In this document: one piece after another, positions 35,751-43,172 of the stretch
Position numbering within the stretch: position 1 is the stretch's first letter
Layout: every line of letters begins with the position of its first letter
Assembly: GCA_003214315.1 (NCBI GenBank)
Contig: QCLU01000010.1
Location: forward strand, 1-62,427
Origin: Prochlorococcus sp. AG-418-D13
GTDB lineage: Bacteria; Cyanobacteriota; Cyanobacteriia; PCC-6307; Cyanobiaceae
Direction: 5' to 3'
Length of the DNA: 62,427 nt
Notes under the pieces: model-generated
Seen by the model: the letters and a program-made list of their open reading frames with translations, nothing else
Told to the model about the DNA's origin: nothing
Database searches by the model: none
Made by a program: the position numbers and the translations under genes

Positions 35751-35837
35751 GGAGGGGTGGTCGAGTGGTTTAAGGCTCTAGTCTTGAAAACTAGCGTGTC
35801 TGCAAGGGCACCGTGGGTTCGAATCCCACCCCCTCCG
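35751..35837 (+). tRNA. trnS: tRNA-Ser(UGA)
   Basis: 87 nt. The acceptor GGAGGGG pairs with CCCCTCC, discriminator G, no encoded CCA. The anticodon loop CTTGAAA has TGA at 35785-35787. A long variable arm (type II) and the GTTCGAATC T-loop identify serine tRNA. The 3' end serves as the anchor of the adjacent island: its last 21 bases recur at 39147-39167. Confidence 0.95.
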
Positions 35838-35865
35838 TACTAGACAACTGACTTCTAAAAAGATG

Positions 35866-35885
35866 ACTCCATTTAGGGGTTTTTT
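35866..35885 (+). terminator. tRNA-Ser terminator
   Basis: ACTCC-ATTTA-GGGGT followed by TTTTT gives a five-pair stem with five-base loop, 29 bp after the tRNA. Its form is very like the hairpin in the island leader repeats. Confidence 0.55.
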
Positions 35886-36014
35886 ATATTTTCTGTAATT
35901 TTAAGCAAGTTCCTTAGAGTTCCTCTCCATTACCGTAAATTAAGGAAAAAGTGGTGAACTTTCGGTGAACTAAAAAAGATGGTTTACTTATGAGAAATAA
36001 AAGATTTTGAATTA

Positions 36015-36061
36015 TTGACAGTCGATATAAAATAAGGGGCTATTAGCTCCTTTTTTTTATG
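36015..36061 (+). promoter_or_regulatory. Island promoter/leader repeat, copy 6
   Basis: TTGACAGTCGATATAAAAT, then GGGGC-TATTA-GCTCC, eight T and ATG 36059. Fully intact stem and spacing. Confidence 0.8.
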
Positions 36062-36364
36062 AATTTATTTAGTTCTGAAAATAAATTTATAAAAATCATA
36101 ATAAACATTTTTTTTGTTGCTGGCTGGTATATTGCATCTAATTGGCTGACAGGACTTTTATGTCAATTTTTTTATGGAAATTATTGTAATACTGGTATTG
36201 ATCCTAGTGGAAATGGGTTTTTAATTATTGTAACTCCCTGCATCTTTGGTTTTGGGGTTTATTTTGCTTCAAAATATGTTTGGTCTGACAATATAAGATC
36301 AAATAAGCTTTCTAATATATTTTTATTAATCACAATCATTTTAGGAATATTTATGATATTGTAA
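36059..36364 (+). CDS. Small island membrane protein
   Basis: 101 residues with three hydrophobic spans: about 12-32 (IIINIFFVAGWYIASNWLTGL), 50-68 and 83-101. A Cys pair (CQFFYGNYC) lies between the first two. No family is recognised. The start is set by leader copy 6, as for the unrelated membrane protein at 135. Probably inner-membrane; function unknown. Confidence 0.65.
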   Translation: MNLFSSENKFIKIIINIFFVAGWYIASNWLTGLLCQFFYGNYCNTGIDPSGNGFLIIVTPCIFGFGVYFASKYVWSDNIRSNKLSNIFLLITIILGIFMIL

Positions 36365-36400
36365 ATCACGATTTTTTGCTTTCACCGCTTCATTGGACAT

Positions 36401-36445
36401 TTGACAGTTGATATAAAATAAGAGGCAATTAGCTCCTTTTTTGTG
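36401..36445 (+). promoter_or_regulatory. Island promoter/leader repeat, copy 7 (GTG)
   Basis: TTGACAGTTGATATAAAAT, then GAGGC-AATTA-GCTCC and six T. Here it ends at GTG 36443 rather than ATG, showing that the leader, not the codon, is what is conserved. Confidence 0.75.
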
Positions 36446-37282
36446 AAGAAAGTTTGGAAATCAAATGATGGAAAAATTTTTGACTCATGGGATGAGTGTC
36501 ATGAATATGAAAATCGTAGCGGAAAAAAATTAAAATCAAATAATACTTTAAATTTAGGTTCAAGAAATTTTAATAGAAAAACAAATCTTAAGCAATTTTA
36601 TAAAGTAGAAGAATTAAGGATAAAACTAAGAGAAAAAAATGAAGAAAGATCTCAGGCTTTTCAATGGTTAGCAATAAAGCAGAAGGCGGCAATAACAGGA
36701 GACCCCGATTTACTAATTTACTTAAAGCAATACGTAAAAGAAAATTATTCAGTAGATGTTGATACGACACCTCTTTTAACAGAGGATGAGGAATTATTTT
36801 ATTTAAAGGAAATTCAGAAATTTAATGAATTTGAAAGAGAAGCATTTGCATATGTTGAAAAATTGGAAGAGGCAAATGAAAGAATATGGAAAAGGGTTAA
36901 GAATATGTATTGGAGTCCTCCAGCAAAGAGTGTTGGATATCTATCTGAATACGAAAGATGGGATAGGTGGTATAAAGAAAATGGTATTGATGAGGATGAC
37001 GTGTCGGAAAAAGAGGAAAAAAAGGAAAATGCTGTTGAGAAAATTGCCATTTCATATTTCAGGCTTGTAATTCACGTTGTATTAAAGAATGCTAATGAAA
37101 ATTCAAATCTTTACCAATTGATGGAAATAGGAAGGATAAGACTTATTAAAGCAATTGAGAAATTTGATCTTGCCAGTGGCTACAAGTTTTCTACGTACGC
37201 ATATTGGTGGATTAAATCCGGTATTGATGCAGCAAATGAAGAACAACTTGAAGAACAACTTGAAGAACAAAAAATGTCATGA
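36443..37282 (+). CDS. Sigma-70-like protein truncated after region 2.4
   Basis: 279 residues from GTG. Residues 1-30 carry a phage-like opening (SNDGKIFDSWDECHEYE). About 107-125 resembles sigma region 1.2 (PLLTEDEELFYLKEIQ), followed by an acidic spacer. About 197-270 matches regions 2.1-2.4: ISYFRLVIHVV, then EIGRIRLIKAIEKFD, then GYKFSTYAYWWIKSGID. The chain then ends in a short EEQLEEQLEEQ repeat with no region 3 or 4 in any frame downstream. It should bind RNA polymerase core and a -10 element but not a -35. It may be an alternative or interfering sigma for the island. Confidence 0.75.
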   Translation: MKKVWKSNDGKIFDSWDECHEYENRSGKKLKSNNTLNLGSRNFNRKTNLKQFYKVEELRIKLREKNEERSQAFQWLAIKQKAAITGDPDLLIYLKQYVKENYSVDVDTTPLLTEDEELFYLKEIQKFNEFEREAFAYVEKLEEANERIWKRVKNMYWSPPAKSVGYLSEYERWDRWYKENGIDEDDVSEKEEKKENAVEKIAISYFRLVIHVVLKNANENSNLYQLMEIGRIRLIKAIEKFDLASGYKFSTYAYWWIKSGIDAANEEQLEEQLEEQKMS

Positions 37283-37303
37283 TACTCTTACTACTTTTCT
37301 GAC

Positions 37304-37501
37304 TTGAACTCAAAAAAAGGAACATCAATTGCTATTTCCGTTGTCGCTATTTTCCTATTTGGGTTTATTTTTTATTCAACTTTTGCCCCAGAAAATATAG
37401 AAAAAAGATGTTATTCCAGACATAAAATCCGTGTACAAATGTCGAAATGGGATGTGTCCACAAGCTACCTAAAATATCTTTTGGAGGAATGTCTTAAATG
37501 A
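37304..37501 (+). CDS. Small single-span protein upstream of M23 gene
   Basis: 65 residues from TTG with one membrane span at about 7-28 (SIAISVVAIFLFGFIFYSTF), then a basic, presumably exported tail with two Cys. Its stop overlaps the ATG of the M23-like gene (ATGA), so translation is coupled. It may be a membrane partner of that protein. Family unknown. Confidence 0.55.
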   Translation: MNSKKGTSIAISVVAIFLFGFIFYSTFAPENIEKRCYSRHKIRVQMSKWDVSTSYLKYLLEECLK

Positions 37502-38373
37502 AACGCTTACTGCTCCCACTACTAGCCGTACTAGCTTTACCTAATGGTGTTAATGCTGAACAAATAATGTCAATTAAATCTCAAGAATGTGAGGAATGTA
37601 AGTATTTAGAGGGTTTTGTTTCTCCAGAAAATATATCTGAAGAAGTATTTAAAATGGTTGGTAAGAATAATAAATTAAATAGCAAAGAAGCAGTAGCAAT
37701 ACAGAAAAGAAGAGGAGTTATCATAACTGGAACATATCCTAGTTTTAAAAAAGGATTTAAATGTCCACTTATAGATAGTGAAAAATGGGCAATTAGTTAT
37801 TCGCATAAAAGGAAGGGTCATGCTTTGCATAAAGGTATTGATATTCCACAGCCAAAAGGGACTCCAGTATTGGCAGCTGCATCTGGAATAGTTGTTGGTA
37901 AATTCTTAAATACAGAGAATCGTAAAGGCATAGAAATTGTTTTAAGACATAGTCCTGAAGATACTGGGTTACCATTTTTCACCTATACTCAATACACACA
38001 TTTATTAGAAATGCCCTCAATTCCATTGGGGCAATTTGTAAATGCTGGTGATAAAATTGCAAGAATTTGGAATACTGGGAAAATGGGGAAGAAAGTAAGA
38101 AGAAGTGCTGTTCACTTCGCTGTGATGTTTTCAAACAATCCTAATTGGACAAATACAGGTTATATTTTTGCTCCTCAAAATGGTTATTTTATGGATCCAG
38201 TATATTTTTTTAATAAAGTAAGCTCTTCTGAGTCTTACAATTCAGAAAATATTAGAACTCTCCCCAAAAAAGACAAAAAAATAAAAGTAGCTTTTCAACT
38301 TTCCAATGGAGAAAAATATCCATTTAACGCAAAGAGAGTATGGCCTTTTGCATGTGAGAGAGGAGTACTCTGA
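37498..38373 (+). CDS. M23 (LytM) peptidase-like secreted protein, altered active site
   Basis: 291 residues. The signal peptide (KRLLLPLLAVLALPNGVNA) is cut near residue 21. A Cys-rich patch (CEECKYLEG) follows. The LytM domain at about 85-245 has HKGIDIPQPKGTPVLAAASGIVVG (zinc ligands His and Asp) and YTQYTHLLEMP (catalytic His). The usual HxH becomes SAVHFAV, keeping the zinc His but replacing the first, catalytic His with Ala. It may be inactive or an activator/binder of peptidoglycan, as with degenerate LytM proteins. Confidence 0.75.
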   Translation: MKRLLLPLLAVLALPNGVNAEQIMSIKSQECEECKYLEGFVSPENISEEVFKMVGKNNKLNSKEAVAIQKRRGVIITGTYPSFKKGFKCPLIDSEKWAISYSHKRKGHALHKGIDIPQPKGTPVLAAASGIVVGKFLNTENRKGIEIVLRHSPEDTGLPFFTYTQYTHLLEMPSIPLGQFVNAGDKIARIWNTGKMGKKVRRSAVHFAVMFSNNPNWTNTGYIFAPQNGYFMDPVYFFNKVSSSESYNSENIRTLPKKDKKIKVAFQLSNGEKYPFNAKRVWPFACERGVL

Positions 38374-38390
38374 AATAAAACTATTTTTAA

Positions 38391-38435
38391 ATGAAACACT
38401 TACTATTCCCACTACTAACTGCATATGCTGATTGA
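38391..38435 (+). pseudogene. Orphan signal-peptide fragment (MKHLLFPLL)
   Basis: ATGAAACACTTACTATTCCC matches the start of the M23 gene at 37498 (ATGAAACGCTTACTGCTCCC) and of 8943, but runs only 14 codons to TGA. It is best read as a duplicated signal-peptide start whose gene body was lost. Confidence 0.5.
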
Positions 38436-38514
38436 GAGTATATTTTTAAAACCTTTACTTTGCTCTAATTTTTGACTATAAAATTAAATAAAAAGACTAA
38501 CTTTTATGTATTAA

Positions 38515-38922
38515 ATGGATAACTACAGTAATACTGTAAATTGGTTTTTTGGAAAAGCGAGAGAATTTTTTGGACCAGAGCCAGGTGCACTTGTGCCCTT
38601 AAATATTCTTGCAGCTTTTTTTGCTCATGAACACTCCGACGCGTCGATGAGAATCCTGCATGGTTATACCTCTATTGGTCTTGTTATAGGAATTTTTAGT
38701 GCATTTAGTATTTTTATGAATATCCGCTCAAAATTAAAAAAAATAAGAGTTTTTGTACCCTTGCTTGTAATTAATGTATGGGCTTTCTATGTAAATACCT
38801 GGGTAGCTATAAACGGTATGGGAATTCCTTACGGAAAACAATTTCATATATTTTTGGCAATTTTAATAATCGCAAATTATTTTGTATTTAGAAGGTATAC
38901 AAATTTAAAAGAGGTTGCTTAA
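38515..38922 (+). CDS. Island multi-span membrane protein
   Basis: 135 residues with about four hydrophobic stretches: 25-38, 48-66 (GYTSIGLVIGIFSAFSIFM), 76-96 and 108-125. A histidine-containing loop (FFAHEHSDASMRILHG) lies before the second span and could bind metal or haem, but no family is recognised. It is the last clear gene before the tRNA-Ser 3' copy. Confidence 0.6.
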   Translation: MDNYSNTVNWFFGKAREFFGPEPGALVPLNILAAFFAHEHSDASMRILHGYTSIGLVIGIFSAFSIFMNIRSKLKKIRVFVPLLVINVWAFYVNTWVAINGMGIPYGKQFHIFLAILIIANYFVFRRYTNLKEVA

Positions 38923-39107
38923 ATAAGCTAGTCAATAAAAACTTTAGATATAAAATTAAATTTATAAATGAAGGCAAATAAATCAAATTCTTAATATTTG
39001 GTGAATCATGTAGATATTTATTAAATTATTTTCTTTAATAAATCGGACATATTTTGATGATTTCTGTTCCTTAAACATAGAAAATCTTTTGATTCGACGA
39101 GGAAACA

Positions 39108-39167
39108 TCTAGACTTGAAAATGGCCTATCTTTAAGGATACCGTGAGTTCGAATCCCACCCCCTCCG
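39108..39167 (+). repeat. tRNA-Ser 3' copy (distal attachment site)
   Basis: The last 21 bp (39147-39167) are identical to the 3' end of tRNA-Ser. With one mismatch the match extends to 27 bp, and weak anticodon-arm likeness (GACTTGAAAA) is seen upstream. It lacks a functional 5' half. It marks the far edge of the island. Confidence 0.8.
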
Positions 39168-39252
39168 TTCCCACAAAAAGTGACTTTAAAATATCCCTAA
39201 TTAAATAAACGCCTTTTTGGGACCTTCTTGTTAAGATAATTTTATTTGTGCT

Positions 39253-39453
39253 ATGAGTAAAGGTTTCGCTACAGATAATTTAATATCCAAAAAATCGAAA
39301 AAAAGAGTTGTTTCAACTGAACCTCAAGAAAGATTAATATCTTGGTCTCCTTGGCCACCTGCTAATTTTCAAACAAGATATCCTGCTTTCCCCTTTGTTC
39401 TTACAATATTGATTATAGTAATCGGACAATGGTACCTTTCACTACTCAGGTAA
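39253..39453 (+). CDS. Small single-span protein, probably core
   Basis: 66 residues. A basic N-terminus (KKSKKR), a Pro/aromatic motif (SWSPWPPANFQTRYPAFPF) and one C-terminal span (VLTILIIVIGQWYLSLL). It resembles small conserved picocyanobacterial proteins next to photosynthesis or membrane genes, but no function is assignable. It is the first gene after the tRNA-Ser island. Confidence 0.65.
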   Translation: MSKGFATDNLISKKSKKRVVSTEPQERLISWSPWPPANFQTRYPAFPFVLTILIIVIGQWYLSLLR

Positions 39454-39507
39454 CCTGAAACTGCTTTTTGTATTTAAATTTATATGAACTAAGTTTGAGT
39501 ATTTATT

Positions 39508-40092
39508 TTGTTTTTTTTAATTTTATTATTAGCTCATTTTCAAGCAGCAATCATCCCAATATTATTAGGTATTAGATCGATCAATAAATTCAAACACATC
39601 CGCAAGAACAAATTGATACCTTTCGGTTTTATTTTTTTAGGATTGGCATCGATTTCTGAAATGATAGATCATACCCAAACATCTTGGATTTATGTAGATC
39701 ATTCCTCTTTATTTAATTGGTTATTTTATTCTTTCCTATCTTTAGGTCTAACATGTTTATCAATGTCAGTTATAAAAAATAAATTTATTCAAAAAACTAA
39801 TTTTTGCATTTCTTTATGTTCAATAATCTCATATTTTTTATTTGATAAATCTATTGCTCTTTTTTTTCAAGTAATAATAAGTATCCTTCTAATTATAAAT
39901 TGGCAAAGAGTTTTTAAAGATTGGCTTTTTATCCTATACCCAATATTTGGTATTTTTTTTACGACTTTCTTTGGAACAAGGCTCTCAATTAGTGGCGATC
40001 AATTTTGGCATGTTTTAATAGGTCCATCTGGAACAATTAGCGTTCTTACCTTTTATTTAGTATTAAAGAGATCGGGCAAAAAATTTACTTAA
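39508..40092 (+). CDS. Multi-span membrane protein, unknown
   Basis: 194 residues from TTG, very hydrophobic, about six to seven spans. Conserved-looking polar points are HFQAA, EMIDHTQTSWIYVDHSS and SGDQFWHV, giving several histidines near membrane faces. No family is recognised. Co-directional with the next gene at 7 bp, so likely an operon. Confidence 0.6.
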   Translation: MFFLILLLAHFQAAIIPILLGIRSINKFKHIRKNKLIPFGFIFLGLASISEMIDHTQTSWIYVDHSSLFNWLFYSFLSLGLTCLSMSVIKNKFIQKTNFCISLCSIISYFLFDKSIALFFQVIISILLIINWQRVFKDWLFILYPIFGIFFTTFFGTRLSISGDQFWHVLIGPSGTISVLTFYLVLKRSGKKFT

Positions 40093-40099
40093 GATTCTT

Positions 40100-40429
40100 A
40101 TGAAAATATTTGTATTTATAAGTTTTATACTTTGCTTAGTCACAATAATCTCTCCAGTTGAAATCTTTGCTGAAACGGCACTTGATGTTTATATGAATGA
40201 TTTTTATTCTAAATCGAATGAAGCTAGCCAGATTCTTAAAGAAATCGAAAATAGTCTAAAAGAAGGATCAAGAAAAAAAGTATGCTCTAGACAAAGAGAG
40301 GCTGCAAGATTAGGTCTATTAGCTAATAAATCATTAATTAAAGCCTTTGAAATTGAGGGATCTGATCCACCAATGCAAGCAATAAAGGCAAGTCAACAAA
40401 GATGGGAATCTATTCTAAATGAGTGCTGA
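40100..40429 (+). CDS. Exported helical protein
   Basis: 109 residues. The signal peptide at 1-24 (FISFILCLVTIISPVEIFAE) is followed by a helical mature part of about 85 residues with two Cys (VCSRQREAARLG and the final EC). Helical-bundle periplasmic or lumenal proteins look like this, but no named family is recognised. It directly follows the membrane protein at 39508. Confidence 0.6.
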   Translation: MKIFVFISFILCLVTIISPVEIFAETALDVYMNDFYSKSNEASQILKEIENSLKEGSRKKVCSRQREAARLGLLANKSLIKAFEIEGSDPPMQAIKASQQRWESILNEC

Positions 40430-40456
40430 AGAAAAACAGTAAATCAATAAATCTTT

Positions 40457-40891
40457 TTAAATTTGCATTCTTACAGATTTACTAATTAAGGGAATTTCAG
40501 GTTCAACTCCATAAATACATTTTGAAATCGAATAAATAAAAATACATAATGTAAATATAAAAATTATTGAGCCTAATTCAACTATGGGAAATATTCTCAA
40601 GAAATATGAAATTATTATCAAAGCAATATCAATAAGTAATGCTTGGCATGCGTTATATCTAACGAAATAGGGAACATTTGGATTTCTTGCTAATCCAGCA
40701 AACAAAATTATAAATAATAAAAAACTACCAAAAGGCAAAGATTTTTCAATTATTGCTATCGGGAAAGTGAGTAATAATAGAATTTTTAAAAATGAATATT
40801 TATAGAACAAATAATATCCAAAAGGTATTGATGCCTTTAATGGCAAAGTATACAAAAATACTGATGAGAGCCTTTGGAATATCTGATTCAA
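40457..40891 (-). CDS. Tic20-family membrane protein
   Basis: 144 residues with four membrane spans. The diagnostic segment NPNVPYFVRYNACQALLIDIALII lies at about 88-112, typical of Tic20/Ycf60 proteins. The chloroplast homologue is a channel of the inner-envelope import machinery; the cyanobacterial role is unknown. It ends with KSVRMQI. Convergent with the gene at 40100. Confidence 0.8.
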   Translation of the reverse strand: MNQIFQRLSSVFLYTLPLKASIPFGYYLFYKYSFLKILLLLTFPIAIIEKSLPFGSFLLFIILFAGLARNPNVPYFVRYNACQALLIDIALIIISYFLRIFPIVELGSIIFIFTLCIFIYSISKCIYGVEPEIPLISKSVRMQI

Positions 40892-41021
40892 TATATTATT
40901 GAAATTTAGTTCATATTTTAACCTAATTTTTCTGTAATTAATAAAAGACTTAGCCTCAAAAAATCAATTTTGGCAGATGGTTATTAAATATTAGATAATT
41001 GATTAAGGTTCATAATTCAAA

Positions 41022-41411
41022 ATGCGTATCCTACATACAATGTTAAGGGTTGGAGATTTAGATAAATCCATTGATTTTTACGTCAATAGATTAGGAATGA
41101 ATTTATTAAGAAAAAAGGATTACCCTAATGGAAAATTCACTTTAGCATTTGTTGGTTATGGCTCAGAAAAAGAAAACACAGTAATTGAATTAACTTATAA
41201 CTGGGACAAAAAGTCTGAAGACTATGAGCTTGGAGATAAATATGGTCATATAGCTATTGGAGTAAAAGATATTCATCTAATTTGCCAAGGATTAGAAAAT
41301 AATGGTTGCAAAATAACAACCAAACCTAAAACAATGAAAAACAGTACTACTGTATTGGCTTTTGTTGAGGATCCTGATGGTTATAAAATTGAACTTATTG
41401 AAAGAGATTAA
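41022..41411 (+). CDS. gloA: Lactoylglutathione lyase (glyoxalase I)
   Basis: 129 residues of the vicinal-oxygen-chelate fold: [25 protein letters not shown] (metal His 5), VIELTYNW (Glu), [11 protein letters not shown] (His) and [12 protein letters not shown] (Glu). These are the four metal ligands of glyoxalase I. It isomerises the methylglyoxal-glutathione hemithioacetal to S-lactoylglutathione. Confidence 0.93.
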   Translation: MRILHTMLRVGDLDKSIDFYVNRLGMNLLRKKDYPNGKFTLAFVGYGSEKENTVIELTYNWDKKSEDYELGDKYGHIAIGVKDIHLICQGLENNGCKITTKPKTMKNSTTVLAFVEDPDGYKIELIERD

Positions 41412-41696
41412 AAGCTCAGAAGTCTTTAATTAAATAAACAAATAACTAAAATTTTAAAAAGATTGAATTATCTAATATAACGTTTTCAATTAACGGGTGA
41501 ATCCCTATAAACTCATATTGGATAGATTCTGTAGTTTTAATTGCCATAAAACATTACTTCTAAGATAAGGGATCCAAACGTACACACAGGAAATTCAAAA
41601 CTTTATGTAAACTTTATATAATCTATATTAAATCTAAACAGATTAGGTAGACAATCTAATTAGATTTATTTATTATAGAATTATCGCATAAAGCTT
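41412..41696. other. Promoter region of the RHH/nuclease-like pair
   Basis: 285 bp without a gene. It contains a perfect -10 box TATAAT at 41617-41622, about 75 bp before the ATG at 41697, and an imperfect repeat of AGATTAG/AATCTAAT downstream of it (about 41640-41657) that could be an operator. Confidence 0.4.
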
Positions 41697-42194
41697 ATGC
41701 CTAGTAATTGGTCAAAAATAAGAGATGAATGGCTTGATCGAACTGCCATTGAGAAAGATGATGCTAAATGGGCATTAGAAGCTTTAATTAATTCTGAAGA
41801 AGAATTATTTGAAATAGAACAAAAAATCAAGAATAAAGAGGACGCTATAAGTCAAGTAAAAATTTTGAAGAAAAAGGTTAAAGAAACTATTTCCTCGAAA
41901 GAAATTAGTCTCGATGATATTGCATTAAATACTTCAAACTCAAACAAAGTACAAATTTCAGTGCCATCAAATCTTACTTATCTTTTGAAAGTTTGGGCCG
42001 CAGCAGAAGGAAGAGATCTATCGAGTGTTGCTTTTCAGTGTTTAGAAACTGGTATTAGGGAAATGAAAAGCAAAGGTTCAATACCTTCAGTAGCAGTAAA
42101 TAGATATGACTCAGCCTGTCAAAAGAGGATTGCACTAGCAGAAGTAAACAATCTATTGGAGAAATACGAAATAGCTCAGAATGAAATTAAATAA
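41697..42194 (+). CDS. Ribbon-helix-helix-like protein with coiled coil
   Basis: 165 residues. A coiled-coil-like N-terminal half at about 30-75 (EEELFEIEQKIKNKEDAISQVKILKKK) is followed by a ribbon-helix-helix-like unit near 85-125: strand KVQISVPS, helix LTYLLKVWAAAEG, turn, helix LSSVAFQCLETGIREM. Probably a DNA-binding regulator. It ends 2 bp before the T5orf172-like gene, forming a two-gene operon. Confidence 0.6.
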   Translation: MPSNWSKIRDEWLDRTAIEKDDAKWALEALINSEEELFEIEQKIKNKEDAISQVKILKKKVKETISSKEISLDDIALNTSNSNKVQISVPSNLTYLLKVWAAAEGRDLSSVAFQCLETGIREMKSKGSIPSVAVNRYDSACQKRIALAEVNNLLEKYEIAQNEIK

Positions 42195-42196
42195 TT

Positions 42197-42589
42197 ATGA
42201 ATAAAAGAAAAATCATTAAAGGATACAAAACATTAATATCATCAAGGTTTAATGTAGAAACTTCTATAGATAAATTCAAAGATGGAATAATTTATACTCT
42301 TTATTCTGATCAATTTAATTCACTTAAAGTTGGTTTTGCTGAAAATGATAAGGTTCTACAAAAAAAATTATCAAGTGAATCATTGATATTATTGGATATG
42401 AGAAAAGGCAACAAGAGAGATCTATGTTTATTAAAAACTACTTTAAAAGAACTTGGTATCAAATGTTCAGACAATTTTTATTTCAAATACTCAAGATCTT
42501 TTATGAGACATTTATCTACTTTAGGTTGGCCTGTTGGAAGATCACTTTATAAACAAAGAAAGATTAAAAAAGAACTTGCATGTGCATAA
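42197..42589 (+). CDS. GIY-YIG-superfamily (T5orf172/Mug113-like) protein
   Basis: 130 residues. IIYTLYSDQFNSLKVGFAEND at about 31-51 resembles the IY...KIG core of T5orf172/Mug113 domains. ILLDMRKGNKRDLCLLKTTLKELG and SRSFMRHLSTLGWPVG follow. The catalytic Tyr/Arg/Glu set of true GIY-YIG nucleases is not clear, so activity is doubtful. Translationally coupled to the RHH-like gene. Function unknown. Confidence 0.55.
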   Translation: MNKRKIIKGYKTLISSRFNVETSIDKFKDGIIYTLYSDQFNSLKVGFAENDKVLQKKLSSESLILLDMRKGNKRDLCLLKTTLKELGIKCSDNFYFKYSRSFMRHLSTLGWPVGRSLYKQRKIKKELACA

Positions 42590-42591
42590 AT

Positions 42592-43065
42592 TCAAATATA
42601 ATCACACTCTAAAGTTTCTCTAGTCTCTCTATTTGTGATTGGATTAGTTCCAGTGGCACTTTCGCAAAATTCCCTAATAATATCTTTTGGCAAAAAAACA
42701 TTTGTGAAGTCTGCGCCTTGTATTTTTACATTTTCAAACTGGGTACTATAAGCAAAAGAATCCTCTAAGTTAGTATTTGATAAATCTGTTCCATCTAAAA
42801 CAGCTGAGTCTAAAGTAACTTCTCTTAAGTTGGAGTTACTTAAATTAGTATCTTTCAATTTTGCTCCATAAAGAGTCGCATTTTGGAGCTCACAACCTGA
42901 TAAATTTGCATCTTGTAAATCAGTCAAATAGAAAGTTGCTCCTTTTAAATCAGATCCAGAAAAATCCGCCCCTACTAAGGATTGTTTACCATAATCCAAT
43001 GCAGCGAAGCTTCTAGAAGGGAAGGTTAAAATAATTATTAAAAAAGTTAAAATTATAAATCTCAT
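42592..43065 (-). CDS. Exported pentapeptide-repeat protein
   Basis: 157 residues. The signal peptide (FIILTFLIIILTFPSRSFAA) is cut near residue 22. Continuous pentapeptide repeats of the A(D/N)LxX type (GADFSGSDLKGATFYLTDLQDANLSG) run from about 33 to 120, forming a right-handed quadrilateral helix. A short C-terminal segment has two Cys. Several lumenal pentapeptide proteins of unknown role exist in cyanobacteria; this one fits that class. Confidence 0.85.
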   Translation of the reverse strand: MRFIILTFLIIILTFPSRSFAALDYGKQSLVGADFSGSDLKGATFYLTDLQDANLSGCELQNATLYGAKLKDTNLSNSNLREVTLDSAVLDGTDLSNTNLEDSFAYSTQFENVKIQGADFTNVFLPKDIIREFCESATGTNPITNRETRETLECDYI

Positions 43066-43172
43066 TTGTTTGAGTAGTATTTCAATAAATTCTAACTTCT
43101 TAAGTTGAAATCTAAAAATTAATTATTTACTGAATGCTATATTTATTGAAATAAAAAATCACTTTCTAGGTT

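Larger units (their letters stand above)
35838..39167 (+). mobile_element. Integrase-less island anchored on tRNA-Ser
   Basis: The 3' end of tRNA-Ser (35817-35837) is repeated exactly at 39147-39167, with weaker tRNA-like sequence before it from about 39108. The enclosed 3.3 kb holds only accessory genes: a membrane protein, a truncated sigma factor, a single-span protein, an M23-like protein, a signal-peptide remnant and another membrane protein. Two carry the island leader. No recombinase is present, so it is a decayed or satellite tycheposon-like insertion. Confidence 0.7.
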
